From assembly GCA_019057775.1 (NCBI GenBank), contig JAHLWT010000185.1, forward strand, positions 1 through 64,000: DNA of 64,000 bases. Direction: 5' to 3'. Below the pieces are notes generated by a model. That model did no database searches. It was not told the DNA's origin and worked only from the letters and a program-made list of their open reading frames with translations. How positions within the stretch are numbered: the stretch's first letter is position 1; every line of letters starts with the position of its first letter. This DNA comes from Promethearchaeota archaeon (GTDB lineage Archaea > Asgardarchaeota > Lokiarchaeia > Sigynarchaeales > SOKP01). Of this stretch, positions 53,801 to 61,389 are shown piece by piece. Position numbers and translations under genes: made by a program.

Positions 53801-55288
53801 GCAGAGCTTAATGAAGAGAAAAAATCTGTATTAATTTATACAGAAGATTATTATCGAAATAAAGAGCTTAATAATTATCTTGAAAATAATCTTTTAAAAG
53901 AGAATCGAGAAAAAATAGGGAAAGTTTTAGCACTATATGACTCGAGTATTAGAAATCGCACTTTGAACATAAATATGTTAGAGCTGCAAAACAGGATTAA
54001 AGATTTAAAGAAATTTGAAGATATTTTATTTGCTAAATTCTCAGATAAAGTGAGAGATCTTCAAATAAACCAAAAAAGATATGAATATATTGAAATTAAA
54101 AGTGATTTGGATGTAATTTTAGTAAATAGTAAAGCTGCTATTGAAAATATAAAAATTAATCTAAATCTCTTTATTAATGTGCAAAATTTCATTGATCAGC
54201 AATTTACTTCTCTCAAAATTGAATTAAAAGAATATTATTCAAGGGTTCATAAAGAAGCTGAGAATTTTGAGAAATATTTAAAAATCCAGCAAGACTTTGA
54301 AATTAAGGAAAGGTATTTCAACGAGAATTTACGACAATCTCAAGATAGAATTGAGGAAGAAATACGATTACTATCTAGAAAAACAAAGGATTCTAATAAA
54401 ATGGTTCCTGAAATGAGGGAACTCTTTGTTAAAGAAAAAAATTCCTTTCAGAATGAATTTAAAAAGAAAATTCAAAAAATTAATGATCAGATTACTGTTT
54501 TAAAGAATAATTCTTTCCGGGAACAATTAATAAACTTAATCAATAACAATAAAATTCAACTAAGTCAACTTCTTGGAAATTTAGAAAGAAAGGTAGAAGA
54601 TAATATCGACATTAAGGAATTTAAGAGAAGTATAATAATAGTCCAAAAAAGGGCCAAGGAAATTAATTTAGAAATTAAAAATATAAATAGGAATGTCAAT
54701 AACTTAGTAAAAGAATTCAATAGACAAACTCGGAATTTTAATCAAATATCTAAGTTTATCCTTGAAGATTATAATAAATTCATAAGTGAGTATTCAGAAA
54801 TTTTAAGTGAAAAAATAAAAACTCTTGAACGCTTAATTCTAAAGTCCTATATTGATATGGCTATCAAAGCAGTGGCGAATGAATATTTAACTATAGGATT
54901 TCTAAATAATGAAATAAAAATTAAGAAAGCCAATATTCAAAATCATTTGTTATATCTTATTAGTACTGATCAATTAAATGGTAAGTATGATCCTCGTTTT
55001 GGGATATATTATGAAAATCCAGAGATTTTAGATGAAATTGATGAAGCTGAGTTAAAGGTCATTAAAAATACGAACTTTAGGGTTGTAATGGCTCTTAATC
55101 ACTTAAAAAACTTCACAAGTCAATATGCAAGTGTCATAGCTTTTTTTGCTTCAGTTTTGACGATATCTTATTATTTATTTCTTTTAAGTGGAGGGAATCC
55201 CGCTGTGATTATAATACCGATACTTATTGTAGTTTTTGTAGTGAGTTATTTCTTTCTAAAAAAGCATAAAAAAGAAGAATTCACATGA
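50876..55288 (+). CDS. Giant membrane-anchored coiled-coil protein with prenyltransferase-like toroid N-terminus
   Basis: The 1470-residue protein has three parts. Residues 1 to about 300 form an all-helical domain with repeats like FQKESGGFNFDHDDNINTT followed by FWVSYILELY, the GGF pattern of alpha/alpha-toroid proteins (protein prenyltransferase beta, terpene cyclases). There is a CDKDCDIC cysteine patch near residue 180. About 450-1400 is charged, low-complexity helical sequence, mostly coiled coil, with no ATPase motifs. At the C-terminus two membrane helices (about 1415-1460) form a hairpin with a basic tail. No SMC head or Walker motif is present. The start is TTG at 50876 or a few codons later. 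The overall architecture suggests a tether or cytoskeletal scaffold. Confidence 0.75.
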   Translation: MCQLLNVEEKSAYPYITKFKKEPFRSFVNIKRGDIWGFYYSGNRELGKFYKYFNQNLLKEPNVSIENVFWFLFLRKFLKEDKKANKEELIKFIKSCEFRQNNQIGFKLSPYTQRIPDIYSTYLALSSLKNLGLLKNYLLSEGQNQIKGEIREFILLHKKGNVFLHCLDKDCDICKNISPARTAYYVIEIFTLLGIDIRANKKFRSYIGDRKRGPSLVFRYLCLKFLDLDLEVKDKEIQYFHQFQKESGGFNFDHDDNINTTFWVSYILELYSWLLNYNPAGIYRFINHKLNDILSNKGNWNSLRLNEVSKLVIIFSFIWKKFINEIENVLFKQLEKEKFIDLNQIKTTFGLSNSIEEVISYINLNYNFNLKVLNSEIEFNNYLRNLSQGKRYFFQTFYSQINQNSVVSLTEILKKYRAMNQEPLKLKEEVFPLIRDMVGRNFFKGSIRAKKGFLTKAKYYFYVDNLLKRIIVSDTEINSEILYEEKEKLDDIKNDIYNMTLKLKNVAVQIREEIDSYLLINEIDYAKERLKFILRDSLMEADFLNENIENSFNEDLYYLNIQAILGSEISQWKKQYSVLQKRLSDVDLYLRGKIRQKEELRNLKHLLENLNERIIIIEEDLEKKLDIFRRIFSETLEKGYNIEKFNNIIQDLDTISHNVNKYDNVIYKISQQITAQEKKIVKKHKKIIDKWISIKDAFDTEFNYYTDGFQFFNSKLNEIKQIEERIKREITEIEEKAKDKINENQFQEAFSIIKKQSDLLLNSIIKKIKELYSIIKVEIKNKQKLYLLYRHLRDSLEALESNIIDLIAEQVQTLKNKVIEEQNRTKIEDFDAFVSHEILTLRNELSSIKNELGQLENLKVKNVDIAFDNLRSLFNKSDKLYSKKLEDCSREIENFRDKSKLKIIQWEKFSDFFTNELETIKNEYINDIISNRLSVMAFTKKTNTIKLIDLRDELNISCKILIKKVKDMIEISKINAELNEEKKSVLIYTEDYYRNKELNNYLENNLLKENREKIGKVLALYDSSIRNRTLNINMLELQNRIKDLKKFEDILFAKFSDKVRDLQINQKRYEYIEIKSDLDVILVNSKAAIENIKINLNLFINVQNFIDQQFTSLKIELKEYYSRVHKEAENFEKYLKIQQDFEIKERYFNENLRQSQDRIEEEIRLLSRKTKDSNKMVPEMRELFVKEKNSFQNEFKKKIQKINDQITVLKNNSFREQLINLINNNKIQLSQLLGNLERKVEDNIDIKEFKRSIIIVQKRAKEINLEIKNINRNVNNLVKEFNRQTRNFNQISKFILEDYNKFISEYSEILSEKIKTLERLILKSYIDMAIKAVANEYLTIGFLNNEIKIKKANIQNHLLYLISTDQLNGKYDPRFGIYYENPEILDEIDEAELKVIKNTNFRVVMALNHLKNFTSQYASVIAFFASVLTISYYLFLLSGGNPAVIIIPILIVVFVVSYFFLKKHKKEEFT

Positions 55289-55361
55289 TTTCTTCATGAA
55301 TGAAGTTGAGCTTAGACTAGATTATATTATTTCCTTATGTGTCTGTTTAATCAAACTTAGA

Positions 55362-57611
55362 TTAATTAAAATCCATAACAAAATGAACACAATTATTCTG
55401 TTTTTTTAGGTATCCTAAGAAACATGCTTGATTAAAATGGATATAAAATTTCTTATCTATAATATCTTCTTCCTTAGCGAGCTCCTGAAATGTTTTATAA
55501 TCCAATTTTCCATTCTCACAATACACCTTAACAATATTGATTAAAGATTTTACATTATTATTCAAATAGGGTTTATTCTGTTTAATAGTGATTCTCCTTT
55601 TTTTTGTTTTTTGCTTCATAATCTTTGTTCTATTGATTAAGGATTTTACATTTTTATTCAAATAGGGCTTATTTTGTTTAGTGGTTTTCCTATTTTTTGT
55701 TTTTTGCTTCAAAATCTTTGTTCTTAAGATATTTTCATCGATTGTTATCAAATCAGAATAAAAGGTGACCCCATAATTCTTGAAGGTTTTATATTGCTCA
55801 CTATTACAAAAATTATCTAATTTAGTGAGAATATCCTCTATAGTTCGATTTGCTAGGATAAGTTCTTCCATTTCTTTTCTTTCCCGGAAATTCTTAATTA
55901 ACTCGAGTTCAGAACGATTAGATTTTGGTGATTTAAAATCAATCTTTTTACGATCTAATGTGTTTATTACTTTCAATTGTTTAGGATTAGTCAAAACTGA
56001 ATTCATTGAATTTTCTTTTCTCCGAGCTACATGATAAAATGGTATATCAACTGTGTCTTCCGCTACAAGAATGTAACATCTCCCAGGAGCATTTCTACCA
56101 GTTCTCCCTCTCCTCTGAATTAACCTAATCTCTGAAGGAACGGGTTCGTAAAAAATTATTGCATCTACGTTAGGTATATCTAATCCTTCCTCAGCTACAC
56201 TTGTCGCAACTAATATATCAACTTCATTTTCTCTAAATTTCTGTAAGATCTCTATTTGCAAATGCTGAGGAAATCCTTTGTCATCAAATTTACTCGCTTG
56301 ACCAATAAATTTCTCAATTTTAAGTTCATTGTTAAATTCAATTTTTAAAATTCTTTTTAGTAATTCAGCCATTTCTCGGTATTGGGTAAAGATAAGAATT
56401 TTTTTACTGTTAAATTCTTCAGCCTCTTCTTTGATAATAGATTTCACTTTATCAATTTTAGGATGTGATAACTCTGGTCGATCTAACTTTTCAAGAGCAG
56501 AATAAATATGTTTATAATGGTCAGAATTAACGATTCTTTTAGCAGATAAGATATCTTTGCTAGCTTTATATTTGATTTTATCTAAAAACGATTTAAAAAG
56601 AGTAATATCTTGAGTTTCAATTAAATCTTTAGCATGAAGGATGGATATGCAACTTGCACAATAAGAAAATACAGATGTTATTTCAATTTGATTTTCTTTG
56701 ACAATATCAATAATTCTTGGTGATTTATAATAAAGAGATTCAAAATAATCTTCTTCAGATAATTCTAAATCGTTTCCATTTTCATAGCATAATGAGAATG
56801 TCAAATCTCGAGATAGTCCTAAGAAGTCTAATTTTGAATAATATTTTTTATTCGGTGCGATCAATTTATTTTTAACAAAAAATCTCAAAAATACTTCAAA
56901 TAAGTTGTACCAAATTGTGCTTAATTCAACTAATTCGATGGGTAAATCTATTAAATTGATATATGTATCAATATCATAAATATAATCCTTTACATCCTTA
57001 TCTTTATAATTTTTAAAGATTATATTTTCAATATATAAATTATCACATATTTCTTGTATACGTTCTTCATTTTTCCCAGGTGAAGCTGTTAATCCTAATA
57101 TTAGCGGGTCGGTACATGTGTTTATGTATTCGCTTGAAATGAAATTAAAGGCATAATTCCCCTTAGTTTTGTGGGCTTCATCAAAAATAATAAGTGAGAC
57201 TTGGTTTAGATTATAACGACCTCTTAATAAATCATTTTTAATCACTTGAGGTGTGGAGATGATTAATCTCGAACTATTAAATAAAAGAATTCTTTTTTCG
57301 GGAGGGATTTTTCCAGTAAACAATGTAATATGATCCAAATCAATATCGAGAAATTTTTCACAAGAAGCTTTATGCTGTGCAACTAATGGTCTTGTTGGAG
57401 CAAGCATTATAATTTTTGCTTGAGAATATTTTTTTAAACAATTTGCTATTTGTAAAATACCAATTATTGTTTTTCCTAATCCAGTTGGTAAAACCACGAG
57501 CGAGTTTTTATCTCTACTACTATTAACAATATTTTTCTGATAGTCTCTGTACAATATTTGGTTATTTTTCAAGAAAGGCCCATTAAAATAGGTTTTAAAC
57601 TCTTTTTGCAT
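55362..57611 (-). CDS. Hef/FANCM-like superfamily 2 DNA helicase without nuclease domain
   Basis: The 749-residue protein matches the archaeal Hef helicase: QKNIVNSS region, Walker A VVLPTGLGKTIIG, TRPLVAQHK, DEAH in FDEAHKTKGNYAF, LTASPGKNEE, then the second RecA domain with IFTQYREMAELL, GLDIPNVDAIIFYEPVPSE and QRRGRTGR. The usual ERCC4 nuclease and HhH at the C-terminus are missing. In their place is a lysine-rich region with a near-perfect internal duplication of about 31 residues and a short end domain. It should remodel stalled replication forks. It is divergent from nothing; the glycosidase remnant lies just upstream. Confidence 0.88.
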   Translation of the reverse strand: MQKEFKTYFNGPFLKNNQILYRDYQKNIVNSSRDKNSLVVLPTGLGKTIIGILQIANCLKKYSQAKIIMLAPTRPLVAQHKASCEKFLDIDLDHITLFTGKIPPEKRILLFNSSRLIISTPQVIKNDLLRGRYNLNQVSLIIFDEAHKTKGNYAFNFISSEYINTCTDPLILGLTASPGKNEERIQEICDNLYIENIIFKNYKDKDVKDYIYDIDTYINLIDLPIELVELSTIWYNLFEVFLRFFVKNKLIAPNKKYYSKLDFLGLSRDLTFSLCYENGNDLELSEEDYFESLYYKSPRIIDIVKENQIEITSVFSYCASCISILHAKDLIETQDITLFKSFLDKIKYKASKDILSAKRIVNSDHYKHIYSALEKLDRPELSHPKIDKVKSIIKEEAEEFNSKKILIFTQYREMAELLKRILKIEFNNELKIEKFIGQASKFDDKGFPQHLQIEILQKFRENEVDILVATSVAEEGLDIPNVDAIIFYEPVPSEIRLIQRRGRTGRNAPGRCYILVAEDTVDIPFYHVARRKENSMNSVLTNPKQLKVINTLDRKKIDFKSPKSNRSELELIKNFRERKEMEELILANRTIEDILTKLDNFCNSEQYKTFKNYGVTFYSDLITIDENILRTKILKQKTKNRKTTKQNKPYLNKNVKSLINRTKIMKQKTKKRRITIKQNKPYLNNNVKSLINIVKVYCENGKLDYKTFQELAKEEDIIDKKFYIHFNQACFLGYLKKQNNCVHFVMDFN
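55535..55723. repeat. Tandem direct duplication inside the helicase gene
   Basis: Two direct copies (55535-55630 and 55631-55723) differ by a few substitutions and one 3-base indel. Both contain TTTTTTGCTTC and CAAATAGGG. In the protein they give two lysine-rich units of about 31 residues with the shared core KQNKPYLN. The copies stay in frame. It looks like a recent slippage or recombination duplication. Confidence 0.85.
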
Positions 57612-57639
57612 CTTATAGATAACTGAGGATTTTTTGCTT

Positions 57640-57840
57640 TTAATAATAATATCGCTGATGGATTTTTATAATATATATAAGCATTAACTTATACATCAAG
57701 TCTAATCGTCCAAGATCTATATCTTCGAGTGTAATAATTGTGTCCTTCCTAAGTGAAGGAAATGTAAGGATATCAGTTAAAAGGCTCATCCCGAAGACAA
57801 TGCTCCCGGCACCGATAAACACTATTTTCAACTTATTCAC
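57640..57840 (-). pseudogene. Remnant of a GH4-type glycosidase (N-terminal 60 residues)
   Basis: The 66-residue frame begins KLKIVFIGAGSIVFGMSLLT followed by LEDIDLGRLDLMYKLM, which is the NAD-binding N-terminus of family 4 glycosidases (alpha-galactosidase/alpha-glucosidase type, normally over 400 residues). The frame stops after about 60 residues, and the next 30 bases lead directly into the helicase start. The rest of the gene is absent from the window. It is therefore a decayed or deleted gene. Confidence 0.7.
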
Positions 57841-57851
57841 ATTATTTTTTT

Positions 57852-58874
57852 TTATTCATTTCTGTTTTTTTTGACAGGAAAGAATAAAATCACTTTCTTT
57901 TCTTCAATCCTAGTTACACGTCCCTGTTCTTCAAACATTTTTAACGTAAGAACAACCCAACCTCGTGCTATTTGATGCATGAACTTTCCCTTTTTTGGAT
58001 ATAAAGCCTTGATGATATTCTCCGGTGAAATTCCTTTCTCAGAACTTTGGATTATTAAGTTTAATACTTGTTGTTCACGCTCATTTCTATGTTTTAAGAT
58101 CTCACTTAGACGCTCTGTTGGTCCCTCAATAGGACTTCCATGGGCAGATAGGATTAGTTTAAGATTTGGAAGATTTTGTAATTGTTGTATAGTTTTTATA
58201 TATTCATTTATATTTGACTCAGGCGGTCCTAACCAAGTGGTCACAGACCTCAATACATTGTCCCCTGAAAAAAGTATTCCTTTTTCTTCATTATATAGGG
58301 AGATATGATCAGAACTATGTCCTGGTGAAGGGAAAATTGTCCAAGCCTCACCATTTACGAATATTTCTGAATTATCATCAATAATCTCATCAGGATCATC
58401 CATAAAAGAAACCCCATAAATTCTGTTATAAAAAAGTCTTGAACCAAAATTTCGAAAGAAATTTCTTAATCTACGAATTACTTTCTTCCTAATTCTTAAG
58501 TAATCATTATAATCATCAGTTTCATAACTTTTATTAAAATTATTCTTATCTTTAATGATTTTGGCAGTTTTTTCTGTTAAAATAACTTTTAATCCTAAGG
58601 AATCTCTCAATTGGGTCAAACCACTAATATGGTCGGGGTGTCCATGGGACACCAAAATCCGTGTTATTTTAAACTCTTTATTCTGTTTCCTATAGTATTC
58701 TTCAATTTCTTTTAATTCTCTTATGAAATATTTTATAACTTTTTTTGTACCATAACCCGCATCATATATAATTCCATCATTACCAGCTAAAACATATACG
58801 TTCTCCGGGGGTTTTACAGCACCCATACTCCCTTTTTCCCTAATTAAAAATATTCCAGAATAAACTTCTTGCAT
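57852..58874 (-). CDS. Metallo-beta-lactamase-fold hydrolase with winged C-terminus (LACTB2/glyoxalase II-like)
   Basis: The 340-residue protein has the intact metal motifs: SHGHPDHISGL near residue 75 (HxHxDH), SPGHSSDHISLY near 200, SGDNVL and SAHGSPIEGP near 245. The 70 C-terminal residues look like a winged-helix domain (ISPENIIKALYPKKGK), as in LACTB2-type enzymes. LACTB2 relatives cut RNA or thioesters; the substrate here is unknown. It starts at ATG 58874. It lies 12 bases upstream of the glycosidase remnant on the same strand. Confidence 0.87.
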   Translation of the reverse strand: MQEVYSGIFLIREKGSMGAVKPPENVYVLAGNDGIIYDAGYGTKKVIKYFIRELKEIEEYYRKQNKEFKITRILVSHGHPDHISGLTQLRDSLGLKVILTEKTAKIIKDKNNFNKSYETDDYNDYLRIRKKVIRRLRNFFRNFGSRLFYNRIYGVSFMDDPDEIIDDNSEIFVNGEAWTIFPSPGHSSDHISLYNEEKGILFSGDNVLRSVTTWLGPPESNINEYIKTIQQLQNLPNLKLILSAHGSPIEGPTERLSEILKHRNEREQQVLNLIIQSSEKGISPENIIKALYPKKGKFMHQIARGWVVLTLKMFEEQGRVTRIEEKKVILFFPVKKNRNE

Positions 58875-59070
58875 TCGATTGTAATAACAATCTGAATAAA
58901 AAAAAGTTTTTCAAAAAAAAAAAAGAGGATTACATTCAAGTTAGATCAATCAATAAGAGTTCTACTCCCATAACTCAAGAACTTAATGGAGTATTGTATA
59001 TTTATATCAAAGAATTACTTCATTTATTTAATTCAGAAATTAGAATTAAAAAACTAAAATTGTTGTTAAT

Positions 59071-59496
59071 ATGTTTTGTACTCAATGTGGGTCAGAAATT
59101 CCTGACGATGCTCAATTCTGCACTTTCTGTGGAGAACTAATCGAGAAGGCAGCCCCTCAACAAGTTCAACCAACACAACCTATCGCTCCAATGGAACCTG
59201 CGCCCCCTCCGCAAACTACTCCAATACCTCCATCAATCCCATCAAGAGGTAAAAATAAAGTAGGCGCTGCCATTACTATAGTACTCATCATTGGATTTAT
59301 ATTTTTTTTTACCGGACTATCACCCATCTATATTGGATCCTCAGGGATAACTATGCTTGTGATCGGCGTTGTTATACTTCTATGCATAGTAGGTAGTGTA
59401 TGTGGAAGCCGAGGGGGAGGGGGAGGTGGATGGGCATGCTGTGCCTGCAGTGGTTGTAGTGATTGTGATTGTGGTGGGTGCGATTGTGATTGTTAA
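59071..59496 (+). CDS. Zinc-ribbon membrane protein with Gly/Cys-rich C-terminal tail
   Basis: The 141-residue protein begins with a zinc ribbon (MFCTQCG, CTFCG). A Pro/Gln-rich linker follows (about 30-62). Two membrane helices (about 68-88 and 93-112) lead to a tail of about 30 residues made mostly of Gly and Cys, with CCACSGCSDCDCGGCDCDC at the end (ten cysteines and four aspartates). The tail could bind several metal ions or a cluster. The ribbon-linker-helix plan resembles the protein encoded at 44008 in reversed order. No family is recognised for the tail. Confidence 0.72.
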   Translation: MFCTQCGSEIPDDAQFCTFCGELIEKAAPQQVQPTQPIAPMEPAPPPQTTPIPPSIPSRGKNKVGAAITIVLIIGFIFFFTGLSPIYIGSSGITMLVIGVVILLCIVGSVCGSRGGGGGGWACCACSGCSDCDCGGCDCDC

Positions 59497-59544
59497 GATT
59501 TTAAAAAAAAATAGTCATTTAATTTCAAGATACAAGATTATCTC

Positions 59545-60015
59545 ATGAAGATGCAGCACCAAAAAGATGATCTTCATAAAGCTGAAAGAATTATAATCAG
59601 GTGGCTCGCACACCATAATCCAAATCGAGATGATTTTCATGACCATGTTCTTTATTTTTTTAATTATGCTATTTGTATAGGATGCTTTTCCTTTTTTTTG
59701 GGAATTACTATCGGTCTAATTATAGGTAATGTGTTTTATTTTTTTATTGTAAATTCTATTAATCTCTCTATAATTCTTCTGATTTTTGTTTCTTGCTGGT
59801 CACCATCAATTTTCCAATATACAATTCAAATAATAAGAAAAAAATCACTTAAAAACCGGGGAATTAAATTCTTTACTCGTTTTCTTTATCCTATTGGGAG
59901 CGTTATATTTATATTTAAATCTCCTTTATGGGGTCTTGGTATTTCAATTACAGCAGGATATTTAATTATTTTTATTAGAAAGTATAAGGAGAAAGCTTTA
60001 AAAAAGAATTTATAA
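59545..60015 (+). CDS. DUF2085-like four-helix membrane protein
   Basis: The 156-residue protein has HHNPNRDDFHDHVLYFFNYAICIGC, which resembles the H-x-x-P-x-R-S-F...C-x-x-C-x-G pattern of DUF2085 membrane proteins with one of the cysteines changed. About four hydrophobic helices follow, ending in a lysine-rich tail. ATG 59545 or 59551 can be the start. The function of this family is unknown. It lies 48 bases downstream of the Gly/Cys-tail gene and could be cotranscribed with it. Confidence 0.55.
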   Translation: MKMQHQKDDLHKAERIIIRWLAHHNPNRDDFHDHVLYFFNYAICIGCFSFFLGITIGLIIGNVFYFFIVNSINLSIILLIFVSCWSPSIFQYTIQIIRKKSLKNRGIKFFTRFLYPIGSVIFIFKSPLWGLGISITAGYLIIFIRKYKEKALKKNL

Positions 60016-60095
60016 GGAAGACTTATTATTGAGAGGTAAGAAATAAAAAAGAAAAAAAAAGTTAAATTATTTGTAGTTTGCTTAACTAAATCCTT

Positions 60096-60305
60096 TTAGA
60101 AGTACTTAATAGCTAAAAGGATATCATTACGAGTGATTTTCTTTCGTTTTGAGTGTTTGGTTAAAATTAAAGCGGTTTTTGTTAGTTGTTCTGCTGATCG
60201 ACTCATCCAATCGACTAATTCATTAACGGCATCCCGGGCAACGATAACTGCCCCATTGTGCTTCATTAGCCGTCTGATGGGTGACCAGGAAATATATTCT
60301 CCCAT
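60096..60305 (-). CDS. Archaeal histone
   Basis: The 69-residue protein is a single histone fold: the first helix SWSPIRRLMKHNGA, the long central helix VARDAVNELVDWMSRSAEQL, and the last helix with SKRKKITRNDILLAIKYF. The order matches HMf-type histones, with the KxxTxxDI loop present. There is no tail. It should form dimers that wrap or bend DNA. GGAGG stands 10 bases before ATG 60305 and confirms the start. The promoter region carries a perfect 8-bp inverted repeat at 60335-60355. Confidence 0.95.
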   Translation of the reverse strand: MGEYISWSPIRRLMKHNGAVIVARDAVNELVDWMSRSAEQLTKTALILTKHSKRKKITRNDILLAIKYF

Positions 60306-60334
60306 AATAAATTTTCCTCCACGTTTTTTTATTT

Positions 60335-60355
60335 TTGGTTAATTTATTTAACCAA
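60335..60355. promoter_or_regulatory. Inverted repeat over the histone promoter
   Basis: TTGGTTAA (60335-60342) and TTAACCAA (60348-60355) are perfect inverse complements around TTTAT. They lie 30-50 bases upstream of the histone ATG. The AT-rich centre overlaps a plausible TATA element, so a bound regulator would block transcription. A further TTTTTGGTT unit lies just beyond (60362-60370). Confidence 0.4.
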
Positions 60356-60655
60356 TTTTTATTTTTGGTTCTAATTTTACATTTTAAATTTTTGATTAAA
60401 TTAAATTAACTAAATATACTAAGATCTTTTAGGTATTTAAAGATTTTCATATAAGCTTTATGTTATGGAAAAAAAAATTAAAAAAATTGAACGACAAAAT
60501 ATCTAGTTTGGAAGATGATCAATCTCGTGAAAGTTAAGCTTTTTTTATGGAAATATCATTTGTATTAAAATTTGAAGCTAAAATTACTAAAAAAGCTCCC
60601 AAATTCTTTAATTTAAGCAAATTCATTAATTATTAAAAAATAAGAATAAAAAGAT
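60356..60655. other. Intergenic AT-rich stretch upstream of the histone gene
   Basis: This 300-base gap is very AT-rich. It holds a TATA-like TATTTAAA at about 60434-60441, one possible 25-codon frame (60460-60537, listed separately), and a T-run after it at 60538-60546. No RNA gene, repeat or longer frame is supported. Confidence 0.5.
60460..60537 (+). CDS. Possible 25-residue leaderless small ORF
   Basis: ATG to TAA encodes a 25-residue peptide starting MLWKKKLKKLNDKISSLEDD. It has a basic N-terminal half, an acidic C-terminal half and a heptad-like pattern. TATTTAAA lies about 22 bases upstream and a T-run directly after the stop, which together look like a tiny leaderless transcript. With nothing else to support it, it may be chance. 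Confidence 0.2.
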   Translation: MLWKKKLKKLNDKISSLEDDQSRES

Positions 60656-60859
60656 TCAAATTCTGAAACGCTGATACATGAAAATTTTTAAGGTTTGTGA
60701 CATAAAGTTTTTTATCTTTTCTCTAAAAATGTGAGTGTCAGAGTCTTTTAGGTTAAATCTATAAACAGAATTTGATTTATCAGATAATAATGGAAATAGG
60801 ACCATAAATAAAATATCTATTTTAAAAAAGGAATAAAGGATCCAGCTAGGTCCCTTCAT
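60656..60859 (-). CDS. Doubtful small ORF downstream of the DUF3795 gene
   Basis: From ATG 60859 a frame of 67 residues runs on the same strand as the DUF3795 gene and starts 16 bases past its stop. It has a hydrophobic start (ILYSFFKIDILFMVLFPLL) and a polar remainder. No family or Shine-Dalgarno is seen. Cotranscription is possible, but it may be a chance frame in AT-rich DNA. Confidence 0.25.
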   Translation of the reverse strand: MKGPSWILYSFFKIDILFMVLFPLLSDKSNSVYRFNLKDSDTHIFREKIKNFMSQTLKIFMYQRFRI

Positions 60860-60874
60860 TTTGCATAAGGGCAA

Positions 60875-61321
60875 TTATTTATATCTTGAGTTGTCCTTAG
60901 ATTCTTGATAAAATGATTCGATACCAATTTCTTTCATTCGATTATTCATTTGAATCCATCTTCGTTTAAGATGAGTATCAAAATTAGAATTTCCACAAGG
61001 AAATTCATTACATTGGAAACAAAAATCAACTTTTTTATTCTTATAGCAGTCTCGTACTCCACAATCAGGATATAAACAAGAACCTTCCCTACATCCTGAG
61101 CAATTCTCTTCAGTTAAATATGAGAGTAATGATTTGAAAGATGGATAATTTTTAAAGACGGGAAGAAAAGATGAGAATCTCTCAGCATATATATCAAATA
61201 AACCTAAAAGATTCTGTAATTTTATACTTGTTTTCCTGATTTCGCCATTAGTATAAGCAAAACAATTATTACAATTAAGACCACATGGAGCCAAAATCTT
61301 TAAGATTTCTTGATATTTCAT
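60875..61321 (-). CDS. DUF3795 cysteine-rich protein
   Basis: The 148-residue protein has the DUF3795 pattern: APCGLNCNNCFAYTNG at the start, CSGCREGSC in the middle, CGVRDCYKNKKVDFCFQCNEFPC near residue 100, about eleven cysteines in all. The family is common in anaerobic archaea and bacteria and is believed to bind zinc or an Fe-S cluster. Its function is unknown. ATG 61321 is the only good start. The appendage-like gene lies 68 bases upstream on the same strand. Confidence 0.82.
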   Translation of the reverse strand: MKYQEILKILAPCGLNCNNCFAYTNGEIRKTSIKLQNLLGLFDIYAERFSSFLPVFKNYPSFKSLLSYLTEENCSGCREGSCLYPDCGVRDCYKNKKVDFCFQCNEFPCGNSNFDTHLKRRWIQMNNRMKEIGIESFYQESKDNSRYK

Positions 61322-61389
61322 ATTTCAGCCTACACAAATTCAATCTACATAAATTAAAATTAGAGTTCTAAATTGAGAATTCTAATAGT

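Noticed and set aside
55535..55723. CRISPR-like array or minisatellite
   Set aside because: There are only two units, they are coding, in frame and directly adjacent without spacers. It is an intragenic duplication.
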